Assembly (NCBI GenBank): GCA_030407315.1 | Contig: JALQPE010002066.1 | Location: 1-64,000, forward strand | Source of the DNA: Asparagopsis taxiformis | Lineage: Eukaryota; Rhodophyta; Florideophyceae; Bonnemaisoniales; Bonnemaisoniaceae | DNA length: 64,000 nucleotides | Direction of reading: 5' to 3' | Shown: positions 30,586 through 41,858 of the stretch, piece by piece | How the letters are laid out: every line of letters starts with the position of its first letter | How positions within the stretch are numbered: the stretch's first letter is position 1 | The notes under the pieces: model-generated | Told to the model about the DNA's origin: nothing | The model's input: only the letters and a program-made list of their open reading frames with translations | Databases searched by the model: none | Position numbers and translations under genes: made by a program

Positions 30586-32448
30586 ATGTGCAATGAATGT
30601 GACGCTGTCACTGACATTGGTGAAACATTTCGCTTCGCTGCTTTGCAAACTCTCAAGACAAACGAGATCGGATCCGAAAGCCCACCAGAGATCCTGACGG
30701 CCTACATCCTGTCACTGATCCCTCCTCCAAGGAAGTTATTTACGCAAGAACTATTTGAAAACCCTACTTTCCCTATGATTCTGTTGAAGGAAACTGCTGA
30801 GTTGTATGGTTGTCTAAAGGTTCCTAGTAATATCACTGACCGACTCGGCCATGAAGTTTTGTCAAACCCCTCTGCTGGTATATTCATTTGGCTCGCCTGT
30901 GTGCACAACCCTTCTGACGAAATGGTCGAGAAGTATCTTGATGAATTCTACAACATGCAGACTGTGCCGGACGCTTTACCGGAAACTGTGCAAGAGACAC
31001 CTCGCCGCCCTGTCAGTCCAACGTCAACGACTCCTCACACGACCAACAGAAGATCGTCACTACCTGACACTCCTGCTAATGAGGATGGAGTCAGACGCCG
31101 TTTGTCAACTCCTGTGTCTACACCACCGCCGGACACACAGAGAGAAGGACAAATGAGTCACCGCCGCTATACGCCCCGTTTTCCTAAATCATTCCAGATT
31201 CTAGAAGAGAATGACGCAATGACACCTCGTGTCCAACCTGCGAAAATGAAGTTGCCACCCTCTGCTTCTACCGCCCAAGACGCGAATGACTCTCATAGGA
31301 AAGCTGCCGCTGTATCATCCCACTTCCGAGATGCAAAGTTTACTGGAGGTAAACAGCAATCCATTCGACGTAGTATTATGGACTACGAGATATGCTCGGC
31401 GCAGTATGAACTGTCATACGTACAGAAGACTCGCTTCTTCATCAACCTGTTTGATGGTGCTGCACGCATCTTCTTCTGTGATAACACTCACTCGAAGATG
31501 AGCTACGACGAACTGGTTGAAGTCATGACCGGTGAGTATGACAATGAAGCCCGTCAACTGTCAGTGCTAACAGAGCTGAGTACTCTGACGTTTGAGAAGA
31601 TTAGGAGAAAGGCTGATGTGTCAGATGCCGATGAGTGCTTGACAAGACTCGTTGACACAATCAACTCACTTGCTCCGCAATGTCCTCCTGCCTTCCGCCG
31701 TGATGAGAACAAGTCACACTTCCTCCGCCAGGCCGTCATCCGACAGCCATGGGCAGAAGCAGCTATCGCAGATATCACCTCATCTGGATACAGCTTCAAC
31801 AAATTTGTCACCTCGCTCCGTGTCAAGATGCAACTCTTCGAAGAGAAGAAGTCATTGCAGCCTGAGAATGACACCCAAGCCGATACCCTGTATCAGCGAT
31901 ACGGCCGTCCACCATCCCATGTCACGAGACGTGCTATCGTGCATGAACCGCTTCGCCAAGCGCGCAGCGCAAGCGCTAAAGAAGGCAAAAACCCTATTGG
32001 CAAGAATGGCAAACGTATGCTTTGCAAGATATGTGATGCTGATGACCACTTTGCACGCGATTGCAAAGAGCGTGACGTGAAGGGAGCAGTCACAAGACAG
32101 CTACAGAAAGGTGTACCTGCTGTCACACTACTTGCTAGCCTCGTGTCAAATTATGACCGTTATGCGCACAACGTAGATGACCCCTGTTCACCTGACCCCG
32201 CTCAACTACCACTCCACGATGACAATTTTCACACCGAAGTATGTTCAGAACTTGAAGCTTTTGAGAAACTTCATGTCGAGTGTACCGAAGACGAAGACAG
32301 GTGTCCCGACAGAGAGATACTAGCTGAACATGTTGACAGCTCGCATGCTATTAACAACATAGCAATGTCAACTATTCTGCAGGATCAGAATGATGTATCA
32401 GACACCGTTCATCATGTCCAGTGTATCCCTGCTACGTTTTTTCACTAG
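30586..32448 (+). CDS. Element 4 gag
   Basis: About 620 codons from ATG 30586; the frame is open for three codons further upstream. An acidic N-terminal region is followed by a serine/threonine/proline-rich linker with many TPP and STP motifs, then a capsid-like helical region (ATVSSHFRDAKFTGG-like, to residue about 430). A canonical CCHC zinc knuckle CKICDADDHFARDC lies near residue 480, followed by an acidic tail. Gag packages the RNA into virus-like particles. The stop TAG (32446-32448) lies just after a run of six T's, and pol overlaps in the -1 frame. A short upstream frame (30533-30580) might hold the true N-terminus if an indel is present. Confidence 0.85.
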   Translation: MCNECDAVTDIGETFRFAALQTLKTNEIGSESPPEILTAYILSLIPPPRKLFTQELFENPTFPMILLKETAELYGCLKVPSNITDRLGHEVLSNPSAGIFIWLACVHNPSDEMVEKYLDEFYNMQTVPDALPETVQETPRRPVSPTSTTPHTTNRRSSLPDTPANEDGVRRRLSTPVSTPPPDTQREGQMSHRRYTPRFPKSFQILEENDAMTPRVQPAKMKLPPSASTAQDANDSHRKAAAVSSHFRDAKFTGGKQQSIRRSIMDYEICSAQYELSYVQKTRFFINLFDGAARIFFCDNTHSKMSYDELVEVMTGEYDNEARQLSVLTELSTLTFEKIRRKADVSDADECLTRLVDTINSLAPQCPPAFRRDENKSHFLRQAVIRQPWAEAAIADITSSGYSFNKFVTSLRVKMQLFEEKKSLQPENDTQADTLYQRYGRPPSHVTRRAIVHEPLRQARSASAKEGKNPIGKNGKRMLCKICDADDHFARDCKERDVKGAVTRQLQKGVPAVTLLASLVSNYDRYAHNVDDPCSPDPAQLPLHDDNFHTEVCSELEAFEKLHVECTEDEDRCPDREILAEHVDSSHAINNIAMSTILQDQNDVSDTVHHVQCIPATFFH

Positions 32449-35400
32449 GGCGTCGCGTTCCCGCGTCCCATCAGCAGCGCCCAATCAAGGCGAAACCCTT
32501 GAACAGAACTAATGTCCAAAGACGCAGACTCAAGCGCAGAGCGAACCGCACATTGGTAACTGTACCTGTGCATGCCGCCAGTCTCGCAATCAAATCAAAA
32601 CATCCTATGCACCCTGCTTTCTGTCTAGATACAGGTGCCCCTCGATCAGTTATTGGACTAAGCGAAGCTAGGAAACTAGCAAACAGTGTCCGCAAAAGGC
32701 TGAGACTACAAACGTCTCGCCGTCGCTTCCGCTTCGCCGATGATACCTTTGATTCACTCGGACTATTGTCACTACCACTGGCTACGCCACCTGGTATCCC
32801 TACGATATTTGTCACCCTCGACGTTATATCTGCTGAAATTCCCGCGCTACTTGGACTTGACATACTTGACTGCCACAGCATGTATATCGACACAGTCCAG
32901 AATCTACTCGTCAAATGTACCGTACTCAAGAGTGACGACTCGAAGTCACACATCTTGAAAGATTGGAATGTACCTGTGCACCGTCACAACGGACACGTTT
33001 ATGCAGACATGTCCACGCCTGTGATAACATTCTTTAACAGACAACAACTTGTCAAACTACACCGACAATTCTGTCACCCTTCTGCTGACAAGCTTTACCG
33101 GTTGCTCAAAAGAGGAAGACCTAATGACACTACGCCAGAAACACTGAAGATACTAGAAGACATATCGAAACGATGTGACCCTTGTCAACGTATCCAACCA
33201 GCCCCAACAAGATTCAGAGTCACACTTGGTGCTGAAGACGTGAAGTTCAATGAAGAAATCCTAATGGACATTATGTACATTGACAACCGTCCCATACTCC
33301 ATATCGTTGACGCCTCTACCCACTTCAGTGCAGCCCGTTTTCTACCCAACGTCAGTGTGAAGACAATATGGTCAGTTCTAGTCGACTGCTGGTTTTGCAT
33401 TTACACTGGTTTACCAAACCGAATCCTGGTTGACCAAGGCACCTCTTTTGGTGAAAGCTTTGTACAGTTAGCTAGAGCTTCCGACGTTCAAGTTAACAAA
33501 ACTGGTATTGAAGCCCATTCAAGCTTGAGCATATGTGAGCGCTACCACCAGCCGCTACGCAACACGTTCCGCAAGATCAAGCTGGAGAATCCTAACGCCT
33601 CTCCTGAATTGATACTGTCGCTATCCGTGCACGCGATGAATAATACTCTTGGACCAGAAGGCCTAGTGCCAGTCGCCTTAGTATTTGGTGAATATCCGTC
33701 TACACGTGTCCTAGGAGAACCACCAGCACAAAGATTATCGCTGGAAAGCCGTGCTAAACTCGCAGAAGCTGCTCGCAATGAGATGCAATATCAAATGGCT
33801 AAGCTACGCATCAAACGTGCCCTGCGACACCAATCCCCTGCAGCTGCACATATCGCATTTGAACCCGGACAAAACGTATTAGTCTGGAGAGAGAACATTA
33901 TCGCTAATCGTATAGGTGAGTGGAAAGGCCCCTACGCCGTGTCGACCATTGACAGACAACGCAAGTTGATCTATGTCAGAGATTGCCACATTGGTCCTGC
34001 CCGTCCCTTTGGTATCGCACAAGTCAAGCCATACCACACCCCCGAAGATAATGTCAATACCATGTTCACGCAGTTACATGACTCACTTCAATCATACCGC
34101 ACGCCTGACATCATGCAACACGTCTACATGACTGAAACTCTGTCGCCTGACGATGATCGATGCAATTCACCGCAAATGACAGAGGCAAAACGGAATGAAA
34201 TCCGAAACCTGATTGAAAGAGGAACTTTCAAGGTAGTATGTCGTGAAGATCTACCTCTGGATGCTAACGTACTTACCGGAAGATTTGTGTTATGTATCAA
34301 GTCAACTCCTGACGGTAACATCAAGCATAAAGCTCGATTCGTTATCGGTGGACATCGAGACATACTCAAGAATCTCATGGTACATACTACGCAGACGTTG
34401 CAACCGTCATCTATCCGTCTATTGCTGACGACTGCCGCAATGTTCAACTTTGACATTTGGACGTCTGATGTCAAACAAGCCTACTTGCAAGCCGCCGAAC
34501 CCCTTTCCAGAGAAGTATACATTAAGAGAGCCGTGCCAGAATTCGAACTGTCACCACATGAATACCTACAGTTGCTCCGCCCTCTTTATGGACTTTGCGA
34601 ATCAGGAGACTTGTGGTTTGAAACATTGACCAACCATCATCGCGATAAGCTAGTAATGGCTAGCGCACGTTCAGATGCAGCCCTCTTCAGTAAGATGAAA
34701 GATAACAAGCTTATTGGTCTATCTGGAGTATATGTGGATGATATGTTACGCGTTGGTACTGCGGAATTCAAGAAGTTATGCAGAGAGACATCTAAGGAAT
34801 TTGATATGTCTGAAGATGACTTCCCGCCCTGTAACTTCACTGGTTTCAAGATTTCTTATGGTGATGACAACACCGTTGAGATATCACAGAATGATTACTG
34901 TGAGAAGCTAAAGTTGATGCCTGACGATGCTGCATACAGCACACTTTGCTCGGTGCGAATGCAACTCGCATGGCTATCCCACACTCGTCCCGACGCACTG
35001 TATGAGATATCACAGCTGACACAAATAACTAGAGATCGCTATGACGACAAAAAGCGTGATATCATCAAACGCGTCAACCGCCTGATCAAATATGTGAAAG
35101 AAAACAATGTCACTATCAAGTTCCCGTCATTGGATGATGACACGCTCAAGATAATTGGATTCTCAGATGCCTCGTTTGCCAGTAACCATGATTGCACATC
35201 GCACCTTGGTTACATAATCTTCATCGGAGACTCTTCAGATCATGTCGTACCCGTACACTTTCGTTCATACAAGGCCAGAAGAGTGACAAGATCTGTCATG
35301 GGTGCTGAACTTATCAGCTTTAGTGACATGTTTGACACTGCTTTCACGCTTTCCCAAGAGCTTAAACAGCTACTACCTGGCCGAAACGTCCCTGTTAATC

Positions 35401-35669
35401 TGTTTACAGATTCTAAGTCACTATTCGACGTGATTTCTAAAGGTTCGCGCACCTCAGAAAGGCGATTGATGATTGACATCGCCAGCGCGAGAGAAGGATT
35501 CAAGAATAGAGACATTTCGGACATTGGGTTTGTCCGGAGTGGACATAATATCGCTGACGGACTGACTAAGTCAATGAATCAGTCGTCACTTATGCTATGT
35601 CTACGCAGCTCTAAGCTTAATGTGAACCCTGAGCAATGGATTATGCGCTCTAGTCGTTCATCCCCTTAA
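32421..35669 (+). CDS. Element 4 pol: protease, integrase, reverse transcriptase, RNase H
   Basis: A 1082-codon frame in -1 relative to gag; translation most likely enters by frameshifting, not at its first codon. Approximate residues: protease CLDTGAPRSVIG (69); zinc domain LHRQFCHP...CDPC (213-256); integrase LMDIMYIDNRP (283), LVDQGTS (336) and CERYHQPL (373); basic integrase tail to 500; reverse transcriptase with SDVKQAYLQ and catalytic GVYVDDMLR (771); RNase H GFSDASFAS (914), MGAELIS, NLFTDSKSL and IADGLTKS (1045). All catalytic acidic residues are present and there are no internal stops. It looks capable of coding the full enzyme set. Confidence 0.92.
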   Translation: MYPCYVFSLGRRVPASHQQRPIKAKPLNRTNVQRRRLKRRANRTLVTVPVHAASLAIKSKHPMHPAFCLDTGAPRSVIGLSEARKLANSVRKRLRLQTSRRRFRFADDTFDSLGLLSLPLATPPGIPTIFVTLDVISAEIPALLGLDILDCHSMYIDTVQNLLVKCTVLKSDDSKSHILKDWNVPVHRHNGHVYADMSTPVITFFNRQQLVKLHRQFCHPSADKLYRLLKRGRPNDTTPETLKILEDISKRCDPCQRIQPAPTRFRVTLGAEDVKFNEEILMDIMYIDNRPILHIVDASTHFSAARFLPNVSVKTIWSVLVDCWFCIYTGLPNRILVDQGTSFGESFVQLARASDVQVNKTGIEAHSSLSICERYHQPLRNTFRKIKLENPNASPELILSLSVHAMNNTLGPEGLVPVALVFGEYPSTRVLGEPPAQRLSLESRAKLAEAARNEMQYQMAKLRIKRALRHQSPAAAHIAFEPGQNVLVWRENIIANRIGEWKGPYAVSTIDRQRKLIYVRDCHIGPARPFGIAQVKPYHTPEDNVNTMFTQLHDSLQSYRTPDIMQHVYMTETLSPDDDRCNSPQMTEAKRNEIRNLIERGTFKVVCREDLPLDANVLTGRFVLCIKSTPDGNIKHKARFVIGGHRDILKNLMVHTTQTLQPSSIRLLLTTAAMFNFDIWTSDVKQAYLQAAEPLSREVYIKRAVPEFELSPHEYLQLLRPLYGLCESGDLWFETLTNHHRDKLVMASARSDAALFSKMKDNKLIGLSGVYVDDMLRVGTAEFKKLCRETSKEFDMSEDDFPPCNFTGFKISYGDDNTVEISQNDYCEKLKLMPDDAAYSTLCSVRMQLAWLSHTRPDALYEISQLTQITRDRYDDKKRDIIKRVNRLIKYVKENNVTIKFPSLDDDTLKIIGFSDASFASNHDCTSHLGYIIFIGDSSDHVVPVHFRSYKARRVTRSVMGAELISFSDMFDTAFTLSQELKQLLPGRNVPVNLFTDSKSLFDVISKGSRTSERRLMIDIASAREGFKNRDISDIGFVRSGHNIADGLTKSMNQSSLMLCLRSSKLNVNPEQWIMRSSRSSP
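32437..32469 (+). promoter_or_regulatory. Probable -1 ribosomal frameshift signal between gag and pol
   Basis: A run of six T's (32437-32442) is read as two Phe codons in gag, 3 bases before the gag stop. Five bases after the run, GGG (32448-32450) can pair with CCC (32467-32469) and CGCG (32454-32457) with CGCG (32462-32465), closing a TTCC loop. Slippery run, short spacer and hairpin are the standard parts of a -1 signal. The heptamer begins with G, which is not the classic form. Confidence 0.55.
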
Positions 35670-35732
35670 TAGATTGTAGTATGCCGATAGATGATTAGTA
35701 CCTCCGCGACCAACCCCTCGCGAATGGGGGAG

Positions 35733-36222
35733 TGACGATATCTCGCGACCGATCCGGATCAATGGACCTAGCTGTAAGGTCCGTGTCGCAGCTATCTACT
35801 GTAATTCGCTCGACCCGCCGTCCGGGAGAGCCGGCCGTCGGTGAGTCGCTCGCTTGTGTAGGTTACTATATCTACCCGCCATCCCCTTTACCGCTCTACT
35901 TTCCAGATAAGAGATTATGGAATTATAGAGTAAATAACGCGGTTCAACCCAAAGGTTGCGTCGCTGTTGCTCTTCCATTCTCGACAAACTTTCCAAACGT
36001 TCCACGCCTTCCTGTCGCAGTTCCACACTCCCCTTAGCCTGTCCCACGCGCGCACCCGCTCGTCCACCGCCCGCTCGCTGACTACGCTACCGCTTGTTGA
36101 CATTCTATTTGGAGTGTGACAACTGACTTGGTCTGTTTACCATACGTTGCTATCGGGTAACATACGGGGGCTTGGACCGCCGTCCGATAGTGACCTCTCG
36201 CTGAAAGGCAGTGCTTACGACA
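35733..36222 (+). repeat. Element 4 3' LTR
   Basis: 490 bp, partner of 30004-30493. Pol stops at 35669, before the LTR. Confidence 0.93.
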
Positions 36223-36227
36223 GAGTG

Positions 36228-37110
36228 AGACTTCCCAGGTGCGGAGCGTACTTGTGAAATTGGAAGTGTACAGTATGGAATGTTATATTTTGAAATTTTA
36301 GCAAATGTTCCCTTCAACAGGGCCACAACCTACTGTACAACGCATTGATGAACTTCATTACAGTGCGCCACGCACTAAGCAACACTGCGCGCTCGACGGC
36401 TTTTCCGGATAATTTGTCGGGGCAAATTTCAAATTTTGCTTTGCATGCATTGCATGGCATGCATTATGAGCTGTAACGAATCATCGACGACATCTGGTTA
36501 TCTGGTTACAGATCCAACCAGTGTACATTTGGGTCGGGCCAATGGGTGTCGAGCAGAAGTCCTTTCCTTCAGTATATGAGCTGCGCGGGTGATTCCGTTC
36601 AATTTTCCGGCCCGGGTCGCAACGTGCTTTCCGATGCTGCATTCCGCTTTTTCAACCGCAAAACGCGAGTACTGGAGTTGATATCAAAGTGACACATCTG
36701 CCAGCACAGCACTGGTTTCAAACCTTGTTAGAAGAATTCCAATTCGGATGTGGTCCTTGGACCGCACGTTTTGAGCACCAAATGTTTTGTGACAGAAATA
36801 TGACAAATGATATCTCTCCTTCTTCCAATACAGACGACGGATGAAATACTCCTATTTCTGTATTCCATTCTCCAACTCGCCGGAATTCCTCGTTCCCTAA
36901 TGCATTTGCTCAACTGATAGTCGCGTGTCTTGTTAGGCCCACAATCATTTAGGAACATGATGCCCCGTTCCCACTCGAGCACGATGCTGTGAATTATCGT
37001 GCATCGTTTTCTGGCCATCTGCAGATCGTGGTAGAAAGATAAATACCGCACGTTTGTCTGTTATTACTACTCTGTATAAACTGTACCTTCAGTGAGTGAC
37101 TCAGCCACCG
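36228..37110. other. Spacer downstream of element 4
   Basis: Nearly 900 bases without a recognisable gene. A 107-codon minus-strand frame (37051-36728) has a loose resemblance (DYQLSKCIRE) to a short stretch of the frame at 2261-2746 (DYQSKHCAHK), too little to name. Otherwise nothing seen. Confidence 0.35.
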
Positions 37111-37135
37111 TCATTGTCGCCTTGGGCGACAATGA
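37111..37135 (+). other. Perfect 11-bp hairpin
   Basis: TCATTGTCGCC (37111-37121) is followed by ttg and its exact complement GGCGACAATGA (37125-37135), then AAAA. It may be a terminator-like or transposon-end structure, or chance. No gene abuts it. Confidence 0.4.
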
Positions 37136-37479
37136 AAAGTCCCGCGGGCGCTCACATCTGTTGTGGGTTCATCTCCTGGGCACAAGTGGAGCAGACAGCT
37201 GTTCTCGAGGGCATGGCAGCAACTGCGGGAAAGTATCTAACTTGCGAGTGGGGTACTGAAACAAAAAGCCTCTACATTGGCATCACGACCTAGCGTTGGG
37301 TGTCTCCCTAGAGTAAAGTTGGTTCAACAAGTGTCGCTGCCAACTGCGAGCATTTCCGATTACTCCTACGAAATCCATTAGCCTTGTTCAAGCCATGTGG
37401 CGTTGCCATGTCTTCGAAGACATCCGCACAAGCCGATAACCAGACTAATGGATGACAAAGTCAAATTATTACTGTACTT

Positions 37480-37600
37480 GTTGTGACGACAGCGGTACAG
37501 AGGAGGAGTGCAACAATGTTGCAAAATATATGATGATGTGGAGATCGATCTGTTGTCTTGATTAATCTAGAAGACTGGTTTTCGCTGGGTGAAGCAGCAA
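37480..37600 (-). pseudogene. Relic of the secreted Cys-rich family (signal peptide and 5' leader)
   Basis: The minus strand keeps the gctgcttcacccagcg motif (37600-37577) and, after a stretch with stops, a NIVALLLCTAVVTT-like signal-peptide core. It is closest to the relic at 20905-21085 (shared ggtacagaggaggagtgcaac block in plus-strand reading). The rest of the gene is missing. Confidence 0.6.
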
Positions 37601-37779
37601 TATCCTTATTCTAGTTATGTGAGTGACGTAGCTCGTCATGTGGGAGTGGAACCCGTTCTGTTTACCATGGTTATGAATTTATTGTTCGTACTTTCACCTC
37701 GCACTTGTCTTAGAATAAAGCTTGTGATCATTCCTTATTTGAATTGAAGTTCTCAGTCTCTCGGGAAAACGACAGGTTC

Positions 37780-37902
37780 TGTTAGACTAAAACAAGTTGT
37801 GCCAGCACAGACACTAGGGGCATGTCACCTGGTTACATGAATATCCCAAAAGAGCCGAGCTGATTGGCCAGGGAGGAGATGAGGGATATGAATATATGAA
37901 CA
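37780..37902 (-). mobile_element. Solo LTR of the TRIM family, long form
   Basis: It starts tgttagac and ends tgaaca on the plus strand. It includes the gattggccagggaggagatg segment present only in the long-form LTR. The flanks ggttc (37775-37779) and ggtcc (37903-37907) are a four-of-five match to a target duplication. Confidence 0.7.
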
Positions 37903-37943
37903 GGTCCAGTTGGGTATAGGTGCAGTTATTCACTCTTGAGCTT

Positions 37944-38599
37944 GTGTAGCCAGCTTGCATTCTATTGTAACGGAAATACATGCAGCGGCTTGACGTAATT
38001 TTGGCAAGAACGATATTTAACGTCATTTCGCTTCCGTTCAACGCCCATAACTCGATGTGAACCTCGATAATATCAAAAATAGAACGCAGCATAACTGCAG
38101 GGTTTACCGGAACTTTCCGGACAGCTACTGGGGGGAGGAGTTCTGTAGTCCTTCAGACTGAGAGGCCTGCCTAAGCGTGTAGCAATAGGCCCCCCAGTAG
38201 CAGTCCATGCTAAGCTACTGAGGATCAACGATAGAGTGGGATGGTGGGAGGGGAACGAAAGGACGAATAGGCTGAATAATTGACGTGCCTGTGGGCGACG
38301 CTCCGTCAACAACTTGCGTTCTGGCAGCGAAGCAGTAGTTTCTCTCTCGCAGGGCGGCTGCGTTGCGCTTGCGCATGCATAATTCGAGGCTGGATTGCCT
38401 ATACATAGCTGGCTTCCAGACTCTAGCCGCCAGCGCGCTTTCTGCTTAGGTAATACGCGCGTCGTGCCGCCGAGCCTGCGCGGTGAACACGTGTCGCGTG
38501 CCGGCTGCACGACAATCGTTGTCATTCCGATAATTTCGCGTTTGTGCTTCTACTAGCGCTTGTGAAGTTAAATACCTTCTGCGTTCCTTGAAATCCTAT
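37944..38599 (+). repeat. Dispersed non-coding repeat family, copy B, with a second-family LTR start
   Basis: 37944-38022 matches the first part of the nested solo LTR at 27341. 38015-38599 matches 19290-19882, including the GCTACTGGGGGG/CCCCCCAGTAGC inverted repeat and the gaag...cttc plus ctat end (38596-38599). The junction suggests one element inserted into, or captured, part of another. Confidence 0.6.
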
Positions 38600-41259
38600 T
38601 CTCGTTGTCCCCGACTTCGCATAGCATCGACCTGCAGAATTCCGTCTTTCAAATCACGTACCTTGTGCGAAGTCCTTGCGCTCACTCTTTCGATTAGTGC
38701 GACTGCCATGCTTCTTTATCGTCTATCGAGAGATCACTGGACTCGCTATTTATTGTTCCTTCTGCTTACGGTGGACGGCGGTGTGGTCTTGTGACAATCT
38801 GTCTCTGCTCAGTTCAGTGTGCGTTGTGACAATCAGATCATCACGAAGACCACTTCACATCTGATATCGTCCATCACGTTCATCCTCTATTCCATTCCTG
38901 CCATACATGAAGGACACGCGATTTGACCGACCATTGCATGTCTAGATAGCAGCCACGAAAACTGGTATCCCATTCAGCGTCAGAACGGACACGATCTCTG
39001 CGCACTGCGACATGGCCGTAAACTGTCTAATATCAATGGGATGCACACCAAATGTTTCAGTTGTACCCGCACGTGGCGCAGCTACTTGGGGAGGAGATGT
39101 GGAGCCATCCGAATGCTGTGTTGCGCAAGTAGCGAATAATGCCTTGCATCTCTGCAATGGGCAAATGGGGAACTAGCATGTGAGTCGCTTTATGTCGTGG
39201 GTACTTGAACCTCATGTGGATTTTGGGTATTACCCTCTCATCTTGGTGATCGTCTCCTCTCTATGCGGGTACTGGAACGCAACTAATCGCATGCCGGAGC
39301 GGTCAACAAGAGATACACAGTTGCTAAGAATAAACTGTCCTCGCGTCTATAACAAGTACATCAAAGAACTGCGCACTTGAAGATAGTGGGCAAATACTAG
39401 GATTCGATGTGGAAACGGGTTGAGTTATGTGCAGTTGGGAAATTTGGCACTGATGTTTTATGACGTGCAGCTCCGTCGTATTTTCATAACAGACGGCGAC
39501 AAAGCAACAGTCCAACCTCTTCACTCCTCTACATCCTCAGCATCTGTGAGACATACCACGTCTTTTAAGGAGATCCTCACCATCCATCGGGGAAAATCAT
39601 CTCCCACAACAATGCCACTTCATGTAAATACTCTGAAATCTCTCCAAGCACCGAACTTCCAAATGGCTCTGGCTCAAGATCCCATAATGCTACCCACTCT
39701 CTGCCGCCACCATCAAGTCCCTCTACTTCTGCGCACGTACCACTTTGATGGACCAATGAACGAACATGCCTCACTGAAACCATTAAACCATCCTGCACTC
39801 GCCCCCGCACGGGCGACGAAACACATTACGACTTTGAAATCCCTCGTGCATCACAATACAAACGTGCACAACAACTCAGGGGCAGCGCTGTCCCTATGAC
39901 AGCAGACCACTCGCGTTTAGATCCAGAGAACAGGATATATTCGCCGCAGAAATTGGTACTTAGAAAGACGCAGTGAAAAAACATGTTGATGGCAAGCGGC
40001 TCCCACATGGTGATCGAGTAACTTCTCATCATGAACCTGGAGCCGCGATTGAATACGGATGCAAGATAATCATCATCCCAGGCCTGAGGACCAGAGTGCT
40101 GCAAGTTTGAACTCCGTTTGTCGAGGAGCCGAATTGAAAACTAGTGACGTCTGAGCAGAGTGGATCTTTGATGCACAGCTGAGCAAATTGTGTGACAGGC
40201 ACGCGCGGTGCACAAAAATGGTATTGGAAGGTTGGCTGGGGAGGAACGACTTGTGAGTTTGGTCTGACTTGCCGGCGGTCTCGTCGCTAGTAGAAGGCAA
40301 GCATTGGAAGAGGCTCTGCTATGAAAACTTTTTACTGAAAGTTCCACCATTCTGGAATTGGCATTTCCACCTGGACTTGGCTCCCGCCGGTCTTTACATT
40401 TCACTGAATTGCATTGTAATGCAATGCAATCCCTGGACAGCGGACACCATGTCCTTGCTCTCCGTATCATGCAATTCTGGGCAAACATCTTCGCTTTGCA
40501 TTTGTGTTTTGTGTTGGATTGCTCAAGTTTGATTCTGAGCTCGCATTCGTCTGCATTTTCTCCATACAGCCATCAGTGCAACTGAAAAATCCAGTCCAAA
40601 CGTGATGTATCTGTGATATCTCACCGGGACGCATCAAAGAAGTCGCAAACGACCATCTGCGTCGAGGCAGCCCCTCCAAGTTGTGTAGATTCATGATTCA
40701 GTATTGCATCCTCTCCTCGATAATCACATATGGAGCATCTACAGTATATCATTAAAATGAAATTGTCTCTCCTCTTCCCGTTCATTCTTCCATTTAAAAC
40801 CTGCCGCTAACGCTCAACCAGCGGTTCCATCTCTTCGCCTGACCCGCACAACAGATTGAAAGTTTTTGAAAGTGTCTCCACCAAGACAAAACATTCACTA
40901 CGAGGAGCAACAACATGGTTCCGAATCTCTTTCAAATCTCTGACCGGTCCTCCTACTTGCCATCGGTTGCGCCTGCTGTCACTGGTGATGAGCTGACCAT
41001 CCCCTCTACTCTTACGAGTCCCACCCCTTGCACACCCTCCCGCAGTTCTCCGCAATGAGGCCGTCCCCAGTGATCATGAAAGAGGTATACACATTCTCAA
41101 CGGACGGAAGCAAGACTACAGCCAAATCAGTCTTCGCACCGCAAAAGGCCTACTACAAAAATGTGGGGTCTGATATCCCCTTCATAGTCGCCTGGACGTC
41201 CTCCAGATCACGCGCGCTTCGCGGACGAACAGCATGGACAACTACACCGAGGTGGAGCT
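38600..41259. other. Gene-poor spacer
   Basis: About 2.7 kb. The longest frames (39420-39899 plus, 159 codons; 40141-40488 minus, 115 codons) lack recognisable domains. Just before the gypsy LTR, 41028-41264 plus encodes YTFSTDGSKTTAKS, faintly like an RNase H start, but nothing else supports that. I call no gene. Confidence 0.4.
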
Positions 41260-41858
41260 TGTAGTCCAGTAGGCGGTCAAGCTATCCCTGAGAAGTTGTG
41301 CAGTGCAGATGTCGGTAAGGAGTCCGGTACCTCCGATCCCAAAGGGACGTAGAGGAAGGGCTTTATATAGTGAATGTAATCCTTTGCTTTCTATCTTCTG
41401 TACTAATTATCAAAGGAGAGCAATTACGTGTCCTAATGATCCGCAGTACACGTAATTATACTCGATATTTTAGAGTGGGAGGATGAGACATTTCTCAGTA
41501 TTGCACATTGTCTACAGCGCCCCATGACTGTGTATCAGTCATTTAGAGGATAATGTGCATATGGCCTTCTTGGCAATTTTCTTTTTGCAATGTTGCAGAA
41601 AGGCCAAGACTGTCTCTGGTGCGTCTTCAAATATTTGTAGCATAAGTTCCCACGTTATATCATCAGCGTCCGGAAGGCCTCCCATTCTATCTTGAGCCAG
41701 AAGACACCTCGATCGATCTTAATATCCAGAATACGCTCTATGATTTCGTAATGAGCCTCCGTGTGGGTTGCATAGCTCAGTAGATCCTTTGATACTTCTG
41801 CACCAACCAATGGCTATGATAGTAGTGCAGTCTGGAAGCGTGTACTTTCTCCTTCTCA

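Larger units (their letters stand above)
30004..36222 (+). mobile_element. Ty1/copia retrotransposon, element 4, apparently intact (6219 bp)
   Basis: LTRs of 490 bp (30004-30493 and 35733-36222) begin tgacgatatc and end tacgaca. They differ by one base that I can see (ctactctcc versus ctactttcc), and are flanked by a perfect duplication gagtg (29999-30003, 36223-36227). A purine tract aatgggggag (35723-35732) abuts the 3' LTR. Two long overlapping frames encode gag and pol with all catalytic residues. The sequence after the 5' LTR (atccggatttagc) is the primer site by position. It is not the Met half-tRNA type and I cannot assign it. Confidence 0.94.

Noticed and set aside
39420..39899. A 159-codon host gene
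   Set aside because: No domain, signal or paralogue; composition is not distinctive and no neighbouring frame continues it.
41028..41264. A LINE RNase H fragment before the gypsy LTR
   Set aside because: Only a short STDGSKT-like match, with no reverse transcriptase or other RNase H motifs nearby.
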